A DNA stretch of 24,679 bases from CAG-791 sp002394525 (GCA_946536955.1 CAMNFJ010000021.1:1-24679), one strand, 5' to 3'. Shown: positions 1 to 9,761, numbered from the stretch's first letter. Made by a program: numbers and translations. The notes: generated by a model not told the origin, from the sequence alone.

Positions 1-5
1 AACCT

Positions 6-46
6 TGTCCGGATAATTCAAGAACGCTGTCCGGATGTTTCAAGAA
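6..46. repeat. Two-copy direct repeat, 22-nt period, at the window edge
   Basis: TGTCCGGAT occurs at 6-14 and 28-36, each followed by a near-identical TTCAAGAA segment, giving two 19-nt copies with two mismatches at a 22-nt period. Closely spaced direct repeats that begin TG resemble the transposase-binding repeats at the ends of IS21-type elements, but no transposase is visible here and the element, if any, would lie outside the window or be a remnant. The repeat itself is clear; its identity is a guess. Confidence 0.4.
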
Positions 47-173
47 TCATCATTTATACTGGATCGATTGATTCAGGATAGTCTTCATGTGCTTTTTATT
101 ATCGTCATGCTTGCAATGCCCGTGATGCAGGGTCGGTAGTTCTTCATTGAGAAGTTCAAGGAGGAGCATAGTG

Positions 174-3100
174 ATGAAAAAGTTCAGATTACCTTTGATT
201 ATGGCATTGTCCCTGGCTTTGTCAGTAAGCTGCCTTCCGGGGGCGGCTTTATCGGCATTTGCGCAGGACGGTGTCGTCGTTGACTCGGAATTGCCGGGAG
301 ACCGGGAATTGGAGGAAGCCGGTGCGGCTGAGGCGGGTGAAAACTCTGATACTGCTTTCTTTGAACCGGACGCAGAGGTTTTCACCGTGGATCCGGCTGC
401 CGGGGCGGAAGTGTCCTCTGAAATGGTATCTGAGGGCGATGCTGACACCGCCGGTCCGGAGTATACGGATCCGTCACAGGAAATGATCGAGGATCCGCCC
501 GCTGAGCCGGATCCGTCCTTCGAAGCGGGTCAGGGAGACCTTGCTGCGGACCCTGCCCCTGCTCCGGAAATGACCTATGAACAGGATCAGGGAGACCTTG
601 CTGCGGACCCTGCCCCTGCTCCGGAAACGACCTATGAACAGGGTCAGGAAGACCTTGCTGCGGACCCTGCCACTGCATCGGAAACTTCTTTTGAACAGGC
701 TCCTGAGGAGAGCGGGGCCGCCGCCGGTCCTGAGTCTGCGGATATGGGACCGGACACTGATGCGGCTTTTGAGGCGGAGTCTGGTTCCGTCGAAGGCAGT
801 CCCGCAAATGAACCGGTAGAAGTGACCGAAGGATCAGGTGAGGCTGATGGCACACAGGAAGCTGTGGACCTCTCCTCGGAGTATATGGTTCTTCTTGTAC
901 CTGAGGATGGCAACGCGGAAGGAGTGTTCAGTTATACCGGAGTTGAGAAAACTCCGGAGGTTCTGGTCGGCTTGCAGTCTGATTATGACGAGTCAAGTCA
1001 TAGCTTCACCGGCGCGGTCCTGCAGAAAGATATTGATTACAGTGTGGCCTACACTAACAATCTGAATGCGGGAACGGCAGAGGTCATCGTTACGGGGACC
1101 GGCAGCTATAGGGGCAGCATCGCTGCTTCGTTTGAAATACAAAAAGCGGCTGTCACAGGGAATGAGATGGCTCCGGAAGGAACCGGAGATTCCCTGACAC
1201 AATATTGTCCGGCCGGCCTGCGGTTTGATCTGCAGTATATCAGCACCGGAATATCTGAAGAAACGGAACCTGCGACAGAAGACCAGTCTGCGGCGGAAGA
1301 GGAAGACCAGCCTGCGGCAGAAACGGAGCCTCTGGCAGAAGCGCAATCTGCTGTTGCAGAAGAGGCAGAACGCTTTACAAATCCTGCGACGGTCAATACG
1401 GACGGGGAGGTTTTCTTCTCATCTGACAATCCCGATGTTGCGGCGGTAGACGGCGTCACTGGTGAGGTCACGATCCAGGGGCCCGGCCAGGCCGTGATTA
1501 CGGCGGAAGTGTCGGAAGGGACAAATTATCTGGGCGGCTCTGTTTCTTATACGGTCTTTGTCACGGCAGGGAATGCGGGTCATGTTGTAACTCCGGAGAC
1601 CGCTTTTGCCAGCGGTATCATCGGGGCTTATTCCTATTGGCTGCCGGAGACTGATAGTGAGACAGAGGCGGGGACGGCCTTCTGGTATGTCGGAAAAGAC
1701 GGGACGCTCAATATTTACGGAGACGGAGACCTGCCTTCTACAAGGGGCATCGATGGTCCATGGTATCTCTATAAAGACATTCTGGCGGTCACGGTTCATG
1801 ACGGGATCAGGAATATTCCTGATGGTTTCATGAAATATGGCGCTTCCTATCCCAATCTGCAGGCAGTCGCGATCCCTGTGTCTGTGTCCTCAATAGGAAA
1901 CGATACGTTCAGGGACCTCCAGGCTGTCCGTGAGGTCGTGGTCCCCGACAGCGTCGTATCCATTGGGACCGGAGCTTTTTCCGGATGCCCCCTTCTTGTG
2001 ATCTGTGGCCGGGAGGGAAGTGAAGCTGAACGGTACGCAAATGAAAATGGAATTCCATTTTCAGCGCTTCCGCAGGAAAATCCGGACGAGGCAGGGGAGC
2101 TTCAGGAAGAAGCGATTCCTGCTGAGGAGCCTCAAAATGAAACGATCCCGGCGGAGGATCCCTTGAATGGACAGATCCAGGCTGAGGAGGAGTCCTTCGC
2201 TTCTATAGAAGATGCGGTGGAAGAGAAAACAAAAGAAGCGGATAAGTCTGCATCCGAGCCGGCTGAAAAAAGCCCTGAAAAGGCAAAGGACCAGGCGGAC
2301 AATGCCAATGCCGTCACCGAGGAACCGGAGAAATGGGTCTTTACACCCAAACGCAGAATGCTCTTTGCCAAAGCTGCCGGCAGCGCCTCCTCCTCCAACA
2401 TGGTGGAGGTCACCGTGAACGCAAAGCAGCGGTCCGATGGAGCGGAAGTTCCCGTCGAGGGAGCGACGGTGAATCTGTATGTGGGGAGCGAACTTCGCCT
2501 GACAGCCCCGTCGCCGACGGATGCAGAAGGGAAGACCACGCTTTCTCTGGAAGGCATTTCTGTCGCGGACAGGAAAAACGTCACGATCTCCGCCTACAAG
2601 CAGGTCGCTCAGGGAAAGGGAATTTCCGGCACGGCCAGGGATCTTCTTTACCAGGTATTTACAGAGAACGGTGAAATCGTCCGCTATAAATACGAACTGC
2701 ACTCGGAAACCATCGATTCGGACGGGAACTGGATCGGGGCGGAACTCCCGAAGGCGCCGGAGACCAATAAAGTCGACATCGCCTTCGCGATCGATGCCAC
2801 CGGCTCCATGTCTTCCGAGATCAACAGCGTGAAAGACAATGTGGCCGCGTTTTCGGAATCCCTGCTCGGCCAGGGGCTGGATATCCGCTTCAGTATTATC
2901 GAGTACCGGGATACGACCTGCGGCGAGGAGACAAAGATCCACACTCTCTCCGGTTCCCACTGGTTCACGGAGCTCTCTTCCGTGACGGACGCCCTGACCG
3001 ATATTAGTGTAAGCGGCGGCGGAGATACGGACGAGACGGTCATTGACGCGCTCGGCAAGGTGGCGTCGGATACCATGTTCTGGAGGAGCGGCGCTTACCG

Positions 3101-6100
3101 CTTTGCTTTTGTGCTGACCGACGCGGGATATAAGACAGACAACCAGTACGGATACACCTCGCTTGAAGATATCACCAATGCCCTGAAGGCGAAGGAGATC
3201 GTAACTTCCGTCATTACTGGCTCAGGATATCAATCGACCTATGCCCCCCTTTACAATGGGACAGGCGGAATCTACGCGGACATCAATTCCTCCAGCTTCA
3301 AGGATGAAATGCTAGCCCTGGCGGACAACATCGTGGAGACGACGAAACGCGAGATGACGCTGACCCTGTCCGAGCCCCGGGTAAAATATAACCTCGCCGT
3401 GTGCTATTACGCGGATGACGATACATCCAGAAGCGAGGATTACAAGAACGACCTGAAGACCATGCTGAACGAGTACGCCAACGATGTCGCCGAGACAACG
3501 GACGGGCATGTGCTGATCAACAAAATCTACCTGTTCAGCGAGGGCGACCGGATGAATTTCTTTAATACAGGCAGCCGGGCGGCCATGGCGGATATTCAGA
3601 TCCAGACAAAGGTCAATGACAGCCAGAATATCTCCGACAACCGGATGATACACTCGAATGCCTACCCTTCCGGTTACTATCGTTCTGATACGGTTTCGGC
3701 TTCTTCCAGCGTGGACAAGGACACCTTTAAAAATTTGACGAAGGATGAACGGGAGAAATACGCAAAAGGCAGCGGCGGCTACAGGCGGATCCAACTCGGC
3801 GGAACGACGGCCTGTAATTACGGCTGGGAGTCTTTTTCGGAAGCAGCTAAGGTTTATGCTGAAACTATGACCCATGAGTCAGGCCATTATATCTTCGGGT
3901 TCTACGATGAATACTTGAAAGAAGATAATAGCACACAATGGGGGGCTTCTGATAAACCCTACGCAGAGTTCGGTCTGATGGATCATCAGAATTTGGACAT
4001 AGAAATGTCCAAGAGAATGATCGACTACGATTACATGTGGGGAGCTTCATCCGGCAATAGCGGCAGCCGCCCTCATACGGCCCAGTCAAGTTTGAACGGA
4101 GGAGCCTGCGAGGATACATTGGCTTATCTCCTGGAACAGGGGAAATGGTCGTGTGGTGAGACCATGGATCAGAATAGCGGGGTCACGGATGTCTGGGGAC
4201 TCTGCCTGGAAGATGTCGGACCCTATGAGGCGCATTTCAGCAAAACGACTTCAACGACCAATGACCGCCGGGCGCCATACTCCTATGCCGCTCTCACCGA
4301 GGACAGCTATGTGAATCCCGACGGGGGAACGCGCCGTGCTGCCGCAAAACGTCTTACCGCCAGCGCTCCGGCCAGCGTACAGTCATATGAAGCGCTCTCG
4401 GATATGACGATCTCCTTCAACGGGGACAACGCCGATGTCAGCCTCACGGAAGTTTCGGGCAGGACATACGGGCTTGAGATCAGGTTCATGGGGAATGAAG
4501 GGTTCGAGGCTCTCGAGCTCACCTCCGAAGGAGGCATGCTCAGGACATCCTTTGAGGCGCTTCCCGGAACGGTGGCAGAGCTTCGCCTTTACAGCACCCC
4601 GGAGGATGGCACCCCGGAATATAACGTTTACTATCTTTCCAGGTCAGAAGTGACAGACGTGGGTTACATTTATGAGTCGCCTGACGGCTGTACCTCCGCC
4701 TATGCGAACGTTGCGGATACAGGCGTTATCTCCTTCGTCGCGGATAATACGCCAAAGGCAAACGGTGACTACATCTCCGTCAACCAGGCGACACATGTGT
4801 CCGCTACAGCAGATATCACCGGCGGTGAGATCTACTCTGTTGCGGCCATTGATGAGACCATCAATTTCGATACGCTCAGCTGGTTCAGATATGACGGCGG
4901 GACATGGACGGCTCTGCCGACCGACCTCTCGCGCGAGGAAAACCTCAATGTCGGCGCGCGCGCGGACATCACGGGAGCGGGCACCTATGTCCTCATGGCC
5001 CAGCCTTCCTCCAAAGAGCCCGCCCTTGCCCTCACGGACATCCAGGTGACTCCTTCACAGAACAGGGAAGGGTATGTCACGATCAGCTTCAACGATCCGA
5101 ATGAAGGCACTGCCCTTTACAATGTCTATTACAGCGACCAGCCCCTGGAAAGCCTTGAGGGCGGCAACGTGATCATGCGTTCCTTTGAAGCGAACGGAAG
5201 CCCCATTTCCATTAACCTCTTTGAGAAGAACCGCACCGTTTATCTGGCTCTAGTCGCTGTTCTTTCGGACGGACGGCGCTCCGAGCCCGCCTATGTGGAC
5301 ACTACGACCGGCGAAGCGGATTCGGACGGCGATGGCATTCCCGACTGGTACTGTGACCAACACCTCCTCTGGCCGAAGGACGGCGAGGAGAAGGACATCG
5401 CCGGAAGCGATGACGACGGCGACGGCCTGACCAACCTGGAGGAGTATCTTGGCGGAAGCGATCCGAAGGATATGAACGATCCCGTTTATACCGGTGATAT
5501 AGCTGTTGAATCTATTTCCATGGACCAGGCCTCCCTGACAATGGAAATCAAAGAAAAGGCCACCCTCACGGCCTCCCTGCTTCCGGAAAACCCGACAAAC
5601 CGGGCAGTCATCTGGGCCTGTGAGGATCCGGAAATCCTCAAACTGACACCGGATGGGGACAAATGCACACTGACTGCCACAGGCTCCGGCACTACATTGG
5701 TCTATGCTGTCTCGGAAGACGGCGGTTATTCCGCCTCCTGTGAAGTGACCGTCCACTGTGACCATGTTTATGAGACAGACTGGACCGTGGACACGCCTGC
5801 AAAGATGTACTCCACCGGATATAAGTCCCATCACTGTAAGAACTGCCAGGTTTACAAAGACCGCACGGCGATCCCCGGAATCCGGTCTGTATCCTTGAAC
5901 ACGACCAGGGTATTTGGCGACGGTACCCAGAGGACGCCGACAGTGACAGTCACTGACTCTGACGGGAACAAGCTCGTCAAGGGTACAGACTACACGGTCA
6001 GGTACTCCTCTTCGGAGAGGAAGGCCGTAGGAGATTACGCCGTAACTATAGATTTTAAAGGCGCATATGAAGGGTCCGAAGAGAGGGCCTTTGATATTGT

Positions 6101-8033
6101 CGATACGGTCACCGGTTTCTATCGTTACAATTCTTCATTGGGACAGGCCGAATTCAGGTGGGATGCGCTGGACGGCGCCGCCGGCTACAGGTTCTATCGC
6201 AAGGAGGGAGCATCCGGTAAATACCAGGTTCTCGCGACTTTGAAGAAAGCCGTGACGACCTACACGGATACGAAGGTCGTTCCCAATAAAGAATACTATT
6301 ATGCCGTTGTCCCCTATAACGCCAACAAAACCGGGAAGAAGGGCAGCGAGCTTTACCTGAACGCAGCCATCAACGTACCTTCATTATATGTATATACGGA
6401 TGATGAGACCGGTCTTCCCTATGCCAATATCTATTATTCATCGAATTACAGCGGCTATCAGCTGTATCGCTCAGCCAGCGCAGGCGGCAAATACTCCCTG
6501 GTGACGACTTCCGCCTACGGGACTTTTTACGACAGCGGCCTGACAGTCGGCAAGACCTATTATTACAAGGCAAGAGCTCTGGCATACTATAATGGCAAAG
6601 CTTATTACAGCGACTATACATACGAACACAGCATAGAAGTCATCGTTCCCGCCCCTGATTCACCCACGGTCTCCGCTTCCGGCAACAACCAGACCTATGT
6701 TGAATGGAAAGCTTCCCGGGGCGCGGCGGGATATGACGTCTATCGCAGTGAATCCAGCTACGGCACCTATACAAAGATCGGATCCACGAAGAATACCTAT
6801 TATGCGGATAAGGGGCTTACGGCAGACAAATACTATTACTATAAGATCGATGCCTTCCGCACAATTTCCGGGAAGAATTACTACAGTCCCATGAGTTCCT
6901 ACGGCTATGCGAAAACAGGATTCTCCAAACCCTACGGAGTGACGATCTCCAGTAAAAATCTGACCACGACACTCATCAAATGGAAAAAGCCCGCAAATGT
7001 CACCGGCGTGGAGCTCTCCTGCTATGACAGCAGCGTGGGCGACTACAAGGTACTGTCCAATCAGGCCGCTGCGTCCGGGTCCTATACGCACACGAAGCTC
7101 GACTCGACCAAATCGTACGACTACCGGCTCCGTTCCTACAAGACCGTGAACGGGGAAAAAGCCTACAGTGACGGCGTCTTCAACAGCTTCAAGCCGCAGA
7201 TCGCCGCAGCGACCAGCCTCAAGGCGCATAACGTATCTTCAACAGCAGTAAAGCTGACATGGACAATGCCGGCCAATGCCACGATCGCCTACATCTCCCG
7301 GTCAACATCTTTGGACGGTTACTACTCTCAGATAGGCAGCTCGGAGACAAACAGCTATCTGGTGGAAAACCTGGAAACAGGGGCAATCTATTACTACAAG
7401 GTCACCGCGGCAAGGAACGTAAACGGCAGCCAGAATTACGGCCCGGCGACTGACCCGGTGAAAGCAACCGTACTCCCCGCCACAGCCAAGGTCCTGTCCG
7501 TAACGCCGGTGAGTGCGACAAGCCTCAAAATAACCTGGAGGAAAAACCCTGAGGCAACTACTTATAACCTGTACGCTGCCACTTCAAAAAGCGGAAAGTA
7601 TTCACTGGTGAAATCCGGACTCAAGACACTTTCGTACACCCATACAAAGCGCACCCCCGGAAAAGCTTACTATTACAGGGTCAAGGTCATTCAAAGAAAG
7701 AACGGGATCTCGACAGCATCCGCATACAGCAGCCCGGTCGGAAAGAAAATGCTTCCGCCGGATGTAAAGAATGTAAAAGCTGTCCCTGCGAAAAACTCCA
7801 TGAAGATCACATGGACCGCCGTTTCCGGCGCCAAGGGCTACGTCGTATACAAGTATAACTCCGGCACAAAGAAATACTCCACCGTTGCAACAACCACAAC
7901 AAACAATGTGACAATCAAGTCACTGAAACCCGGAACGGCCTACACATACTACATCCGTTCCATGTCGAAAAATGGAAAAACAAACGTATACAGCCAGAAT
8001 TACGTGAAAATCAAAGCGACGACCAAACGCTGA
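174..8033 (+). CDS. Giant secreted multidomain protein with VWA domain and CLCA-like zinc metalloprotease motif
   Basis: 2619 aa. ATG 174 is chosen because AAGGAGGAG (158-166) ends 7 nt upstream; TTG 147 would put that site inside the gene. Order of modules: signal peptide (about 1-31); acidic Pro/Glu-rich stretch with 19-aa tandem repeats (about 110-190); Ig-like 'YTG...DYxVxYxNNxNAG' domain (about 250-325); Big2-like segment (about 410-470); BspA-type LRR piece (about 500-630); Ala/Glu-rich linker; VWA domain with MIDAS-like DATGS at 874-878; then a zincin motif with H1234, E1235, H1238, D1245 and a possible Met-turn at M1269; Ca-binding DSDGDGIPD-type repeats (about 1715-1765); Big2 (about 1775-1860); Cys/His segment; about seven FN3-like repeats to the C-terminus. 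No LPxTG, SLH or other anchor is visible, so it is secreted or held by an unknown mechanism. Probably a surface or extracellular protease/adhesin; the substrate is unknown. Confidence 0.85.
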   Translation: MKKFRLPLIMALSLALSVSCLPGAALSAFAQDGVVVDSELPGDRELEEAGAAEAGENSDTAFFEPDAEVFTVDPAAGAEVSSEMVSEGDADTAGPEYTDPSQEMIEDPPAEPDPSFEAGQGDLAADPAPAPEMTYEQDQGDLAADPAPAPETTYEQGQEDLAADPATASETSFEQAPEESGAAAGPESADMGPDTDAAFEAESGSVEGSPANEPVEVTEGSGEADGTQEAVDLSSEYMVLLVPEDGNAEGVFSYTGVEKTPEVLVGLQSDYDESSHSFTGAVLQKDIDYSVAYTNNLNAGTAEVIVTGTGSYRGSIAASFEIQKAAVTGNEMAPEGTGDSLTQYCPAGLRFDLQYISTGISEETEPATEDQSAAEEEDQPAAETEPLAEAQSAVAEEAERFTNPATVNTDGEVFFSSDNPDVAAVDGVTGEVTIQGPGQAVITAEVSEGTNYLGGSVSYTVFVTAGNAGHVVTPETAFASGIIGAYSYWLPETDSETEAGTAFWYVGKDGTLNIYGDGDLPSTRGIDGPWYLYKDILAVTVHDGIRNIPDGFMKYGASYPNLQAVAIPVSVSSIGNDTFRDLQAVREVVVPDSVVSIGTGAFSGCPLLVICGREGSEAERYANENGIPFSALPQENPDEAGELQEEAIPAEEPQNETIPAEDPLNGQIQAEEESFASIEDAVEEKTKEADKSASEPAEKSPEKAKDQADNANAVTEEPEKWVFTPKRRMLFAKAAGSASSSNMVEVTVNAKQRSDGAEVPVEGATVNLYVGSELRLTAPSPTDAEGKTTLSLEGISVADRKNVTISAYKQVAQGKGISGTARDLLYQVFTENGEIVRYKYELHSETIDSDGNWIGAELPKAPETNKVDIAFAIDATGSMSSEINSVKDNVAAFSESLLGQGLDIRFSIIEYRDTTCGEETKIHTLSGSHWFTELSSVTDALTDISVSGGGDTDETVIDALGKVASDTMFWRSGAYRFAFVLTDAGYKTDNQYGYTSLEDITNALKAKEIVTSVITGSGYQSTYAPLYNGTGGIYADINSSSFKDEMLALADNIVETTKREMTLTLSEPRVKYNLAVCYYADDDTSRSEDYKNDLKTMLNEYANDVAETTDGHVLINKIYLFSEGDRMNFFNTGSRAAMADIQIQTKVNDSQNISDNRMIHSNAYPSGYYRSDTVSASSSVDKDTFKNLTKDEREKYAKGSGGYRRIQLGGTTACNYGWESFSEAAKVYAETMTHESGHYIFGFYDEYLKEDNSTQWGASDKPYAEFGLMDHQNLDIEMSKRMIDYDYMWGASSGNSGSRPHTAQSSLNGGACEDTLAYLLEQGKWSCGETMDQNSGVTDVWGLCLEDVGPYEAHFSKTTSTTNDRRAPYSYAALTEDSYVNPDGGTRRAAAKRLTASAPASVQSYEALSDMTISFNGDNADVSLTEVSGRTYGLEIRFMGNEGFEALELTSEGGMLRTSFEALPGTVAELRLYSTPEDGTPEYNVYYLSRSEVTDVGYIYESPDGCTSAYANVADTGVISFVADNTPKANGDYISVNQATHVSATADITGGEIYSVAAIDETINFDTLSWFRYDGGTWTALPTDLSREENLNVGARADITGAGTYVLMAQPSSKEPALALTDIQVTPSQNREGYVTISFNDPNEGTALYNVYYSDQPLESLEGGNVIMRSFEANGSPISINLFEKNRTVYLALVAVLSDGRRSEPAYVDTTTGEADSDGDGIPDWYCDQHLLWPKDGEEKDIAGSDDDGDGLTNLEEYLGGSDPKDMNDPVYTGDIAVESISMDQASLTMEIKEKATLTASLLPENPTNRAVIWACEDPEILKLTPDGDKCTLTATGSGTTLVYAVSEDGGYSASCEVTVHCDHVYETDWTVDTPAKMYSTGYKSHHCKNCQVYKDRTAIPGIRSVSLNTTRVFGDGTQRTPTVTVTDSDGNKLVKGTDYTVRYSSSERKAVGDYAVTIDFKGAYEGSEERAFDIVDTVTGFYRYNSSLGQAEFRWDALDGAAGYRFYRKEGASGKYQVLATLKKAVTTYTDTKVVPNKEYYYAVVPYNANKTGKKGSELYLNAAINVPSLYVYTDDETGLPYANIYYSSNYSGYQLYRSASAGGKYSLVTTSAYGTFYDSGLTVGKTYYYKARALAYYNGKAYYSDYTYEHSIEVIVPAPDSPTVSASGNNQTYVEWKASRGAAGYDVYRSESSYGTYTKIGSTKNTYYADKGLTADKYYYYKIDAFRTISGKNYYSPMSSYGYAKTGFSKPYGVTISSKNLTTTLIKWKKPANVTGVELSCYDSSVGDYKVLSNQAAASGSYTHTKLDSTKSYDYRLRSYKTVNGEKAYSDGVFNSFKPQIAAATSLKAHNVSSTAVKLTWTMPANATIAYISRSTSLDGYYSQIGSSETNSYLVENLETGAIYYYKVTAARNVNGSQNYGPATDPVKATVLPATAKVLSVTPVSATSLKITWRKNPEATTYNLYAATSKSGKYSLVKSGLKTLSYTHTKRTPGKAYYYRVKVIQRKNGISTASAYSSPVGKKMLPPDVKNVKAVPAKNSMKITWTAVSGAKGYVVYKYNSGTKKYSTVATTTTNNVTIKSLKPGTAYTYYIRSMSKNGKTNVYSQNYVKIKATTKR
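537..707 (+). repeat. 57-nt tandem repeat inside the giant gene
   Basis: GACCTTGCTGCGGACCCTGC recurs at 537, 594 and 651, an exact 57-nt (19-aa) period coding for an acidic Pro-rich unit (GDLAADPAPAPE...). The third copy has diverged. In-frame period and low-complexity composition suggest a flexible, length-variable stalk between the signal peptide and the first folded domain. Confidence 0.8.
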
Positions 8034-8049
8034 AACAGGAGGTGAGTTA

Positions 8050-8196
8050 CCGGGGACAGTTTCCATGACAAAGTGCATGACAAAGTGGACGGTCCTTCCT
8101 GGCACATTTTTGATTTTTAAACCATGACAAAGTGGATGGTCCTTCCCGGCGCGTTTTATATTTTCAAACATGCCGGAAAGGACCGTCCCTTTGTCA
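8050..8196. repeat. REPIN-like repeat cluster A1 (TGACAAA ends, GGACGGTCC core)
   Basis: Just after the giant gene there is a degraded GGGGACAGTTTCC core (about 8053-8065), then forward units starting TGACAAAG at 8066, 8078 and 8125, and one inverted unit ending TTTGTCA at 8196. The last two face each other: 8125-8155 and 8165-8196 form a long imperfect inverted repeat (ends TGACAAA/TTTGTCA, inner GGTCCTT/AAGGACC) around a short AT-rich loop. Such paired cores are typical of REP/REPIN elements moved in trans by RAYT-type transposases, none of which lies in this window. In RNA it would fold as a strong hairpin and might end the upstream transcript. Confidence 0.75.
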
Positions 8197-8400
8197 TACA
8201 GCCGGGGCATGAAGGCGAATTTTTATAAGTGCGGGAACCGGACCGTACACAAACACTTTATCGCCTGGGCGCCCATCGAATCTGCTGCCCCGAACTTTCA
8301 TCAGCCGCAGTATTTCCGGAGTATAGCCTTCGAATAGTATTATTGACGCGGTGTTACGGGAATGGTTTTACCGTCTTATAAATTGAATGTTAAATGACAT
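8197..8400. other. Intergenic stretch with no convincing gene
   Basis: Between the repeat cluster and the RloAB regulatory palindrome I see no gene with a ribosome site. The only notable reading is on the minus strand, 8301 down to 8194, coding 35 aa (MKVRGSRFDGRPGDKVFV...), with open sequence extending upstream to about 8370; its TGA stop is the first three bases of the TGACAAAG repeat end. It has no start signal and I do not recognise it; it could be a 3' gene remnant or chance. Confidence 0.4.
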
Positions 8401-8449
8401 AAAAATCAACGTCAAAATGAGATATAATCTCAATTCGGCGTTGATTTTT
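8401..8449 (+). promoter_or_regulatory. Nested palindrome overlapping a putative -10 box upstream of the RloAB pair
   Basis: AAAAATCAACG (8401-8411) pairs perfectly with CGTTGATTTTT (8439-8449), 11 bp. Inside it TGAGAT (8418-8423) pairs with ATCTCA (8427-8432) around ATA. The sequence TATAAT (8423-8428) sits at the centre, but no good -35 lies 17 nt upstream. It could be an operator over a promoter that needs an activator, or a rho-independent-style terminator insulating the cassette, since the right arm ends in five T. It lies 45 nt before the ATPase start. Confidence 0.55.
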
Positions 8450-8493
8450 GCCTCAAAACATGTAAAATGGTAGATGAAAGGCGGATTCTGAAT

Positions 8494-9759
8494 ATGTTAA
8501 TACAATTTAGTTTTAAAAACTATAAATCTTTTAAAGATGAAACTGTGTTGGATTTTTCGGCTACCAGGATGACAGAGTTCTCAAATCGAGTAGTTAAAGC
8601 CGGTGGCGAGAATCTTCTTCCTGTTGCTGCTATATATGGAGCGAATGCAAGTGGGAAGTCCAATGTTTACAATGCTTTTGCATGCATGACTGAATTTGTT
8701 TTGGATTCCTTTAATTATGGCGATGAAGAGGATAAATTCAATGCAGCAAGGCCTAAGCCCTTTATGTTCTCTAATGAAACAAAAGACCAGGAGACATGTT
8801 TTGAGGTTTATTTTACAGTTCCACTAGATAAAAACGAAAGAGTATATAACTATGGATTCTGCGTCGACAAAGATCGAATAACAGAAGAATGGTTGAATTC
8901 ACGAGCAAAATCAGCTCGAAAGTTTACGACAATATTCTATCGTGGAGAAGAAAAAGATTTCAGTGGATTACCTGAAGATAGTCATCGAAATATCGAAAGC
9001 GCATTGAATAAGCAAACCCTCATTGTTTCTCTGGGTGCAAAACTCAGAGTCGAGAAATGTAAACTGGTGAGAGATTGGTTCCGCTCAAATAAACTTACTG
9101 ATTTCGCTAATCCGATTACCAGTCTGTTTATGTCAAGGAGTCTGCCCACAGGATTTGTTGATGATCCGGAAGTTCGTACAAATGTAATTAAATATTTTTC
9201 TACGTTTGATGAAACTATTAAGGATTTTGTTATAGAAAAGATTCCCTCGGATGACTCGGACAGAAACGGCGAACAATATAAGATTTTTGCAGTCCATAAA
9301 AAAATTGATTCCGATGAAACAATTAAAATTCCATTTGAAGAAGAATCGGCAGGTACCTTGAAGATGTTTAGTTTGTATCCTGAACTGCAGGAAGTACTTC
9401 AAGAAGGGAGCGTTTTTTTTGTCGATGAGTTAAATGCCAGATTACATCCTCTGCTTGTACGTAATTTTATTTTGACATTCTTGAATCCTGAAACTAATAA
9501 AAATCATGCGCAGCTTGTTTTTACATTACATGATGTATGGCAATTATCTACAAAGCCGATTAAACTTTTAAGACGAGATGAAATCTGGTTCACTGAAAAA
9601 AACAATAACGGTGTTTCTTCGCTATATTCTCTCGCAGATTTTGTTGATGAAGATGGTGTAAAAATACGAAAAGATGAAAACTACGAAATCAATTACCTGC
9701 TGGGCAATTATGGCGCAATTCCTGAACTGAAGGCGATTGATGTTTTTCACGAGGAATAA
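8494..9759 (+). CDS. rloA: AAA15-family ATPase, RloA / AbiLi-like defence ATPase
   Basis: 421 aa from ATG 8494 (MLIQFSFKNYKSF, the usual N-terminus of this family, with AAAGGCGG at 8476-8483 upstream). An ATG at 8467 lacks a ribosome site. ABC/SMC-type ATPase features: Walker A GANASGKS at 49-56; a signature-like SAG at 285-287; Walker B FFVDE with D311 and E312, followed by the family's LHP; and a switch His at 346 (FTLHD). The family (COG1106) dimerises on ATP and is found in Abi and restriction-linked loci. The next gene starts 2 nt downstream, so they are co-translated. The pair is visibly more AT-rich than its neighbours, which suggests horizontal transfer. Likely role: sensor/motor part of a two-gene phage-defence system, by analogy; untested here. 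Confidence 0.85.
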   Translation: MLIQFSFKNYKSFKDETVLDFSATRMTEFSNRVVKAGGENLLPVAAIYGANASGKSNVYNAFACMTEFVLDSFNYGDEEDKFNAARPKPFMFSNETKDQETCFEVYFTVPLDKNERVYNYGFCVDKDRITEEWLNSRAKSARKFTTIFYRGEEKDFSGLPEDSHRNIESALNKQTLIVSLGAKLRVEKCKLVRDWFRSNKLTDFANPITSLFMSRSLPTGFVDDPEVRTNVIKYFSTFDETIKDFVIEKIPSDDSDRNGEQYKIFAVHKKIDSDETIKIPFEEESAGTLKMFSLYPELQEVLQEGSVFFVDELNARLHPLLVRNFILTFLNPETNKNHAQLVFTLHDVWQLSTKPIKLLRRDEIWFTEKNNNGVSSLYSLADFVDEDGVKIRKDENYEINYLLGNYGAIPELKAIDVFHEE

Positions 9760-9761
9760 AT

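Noticed and set aside
2061..2960. 299-codon minus-strand frame inside the giant gene
   Set aside because: It is the complement of a GC-rich coding region that holds clear domains on the plus strand.
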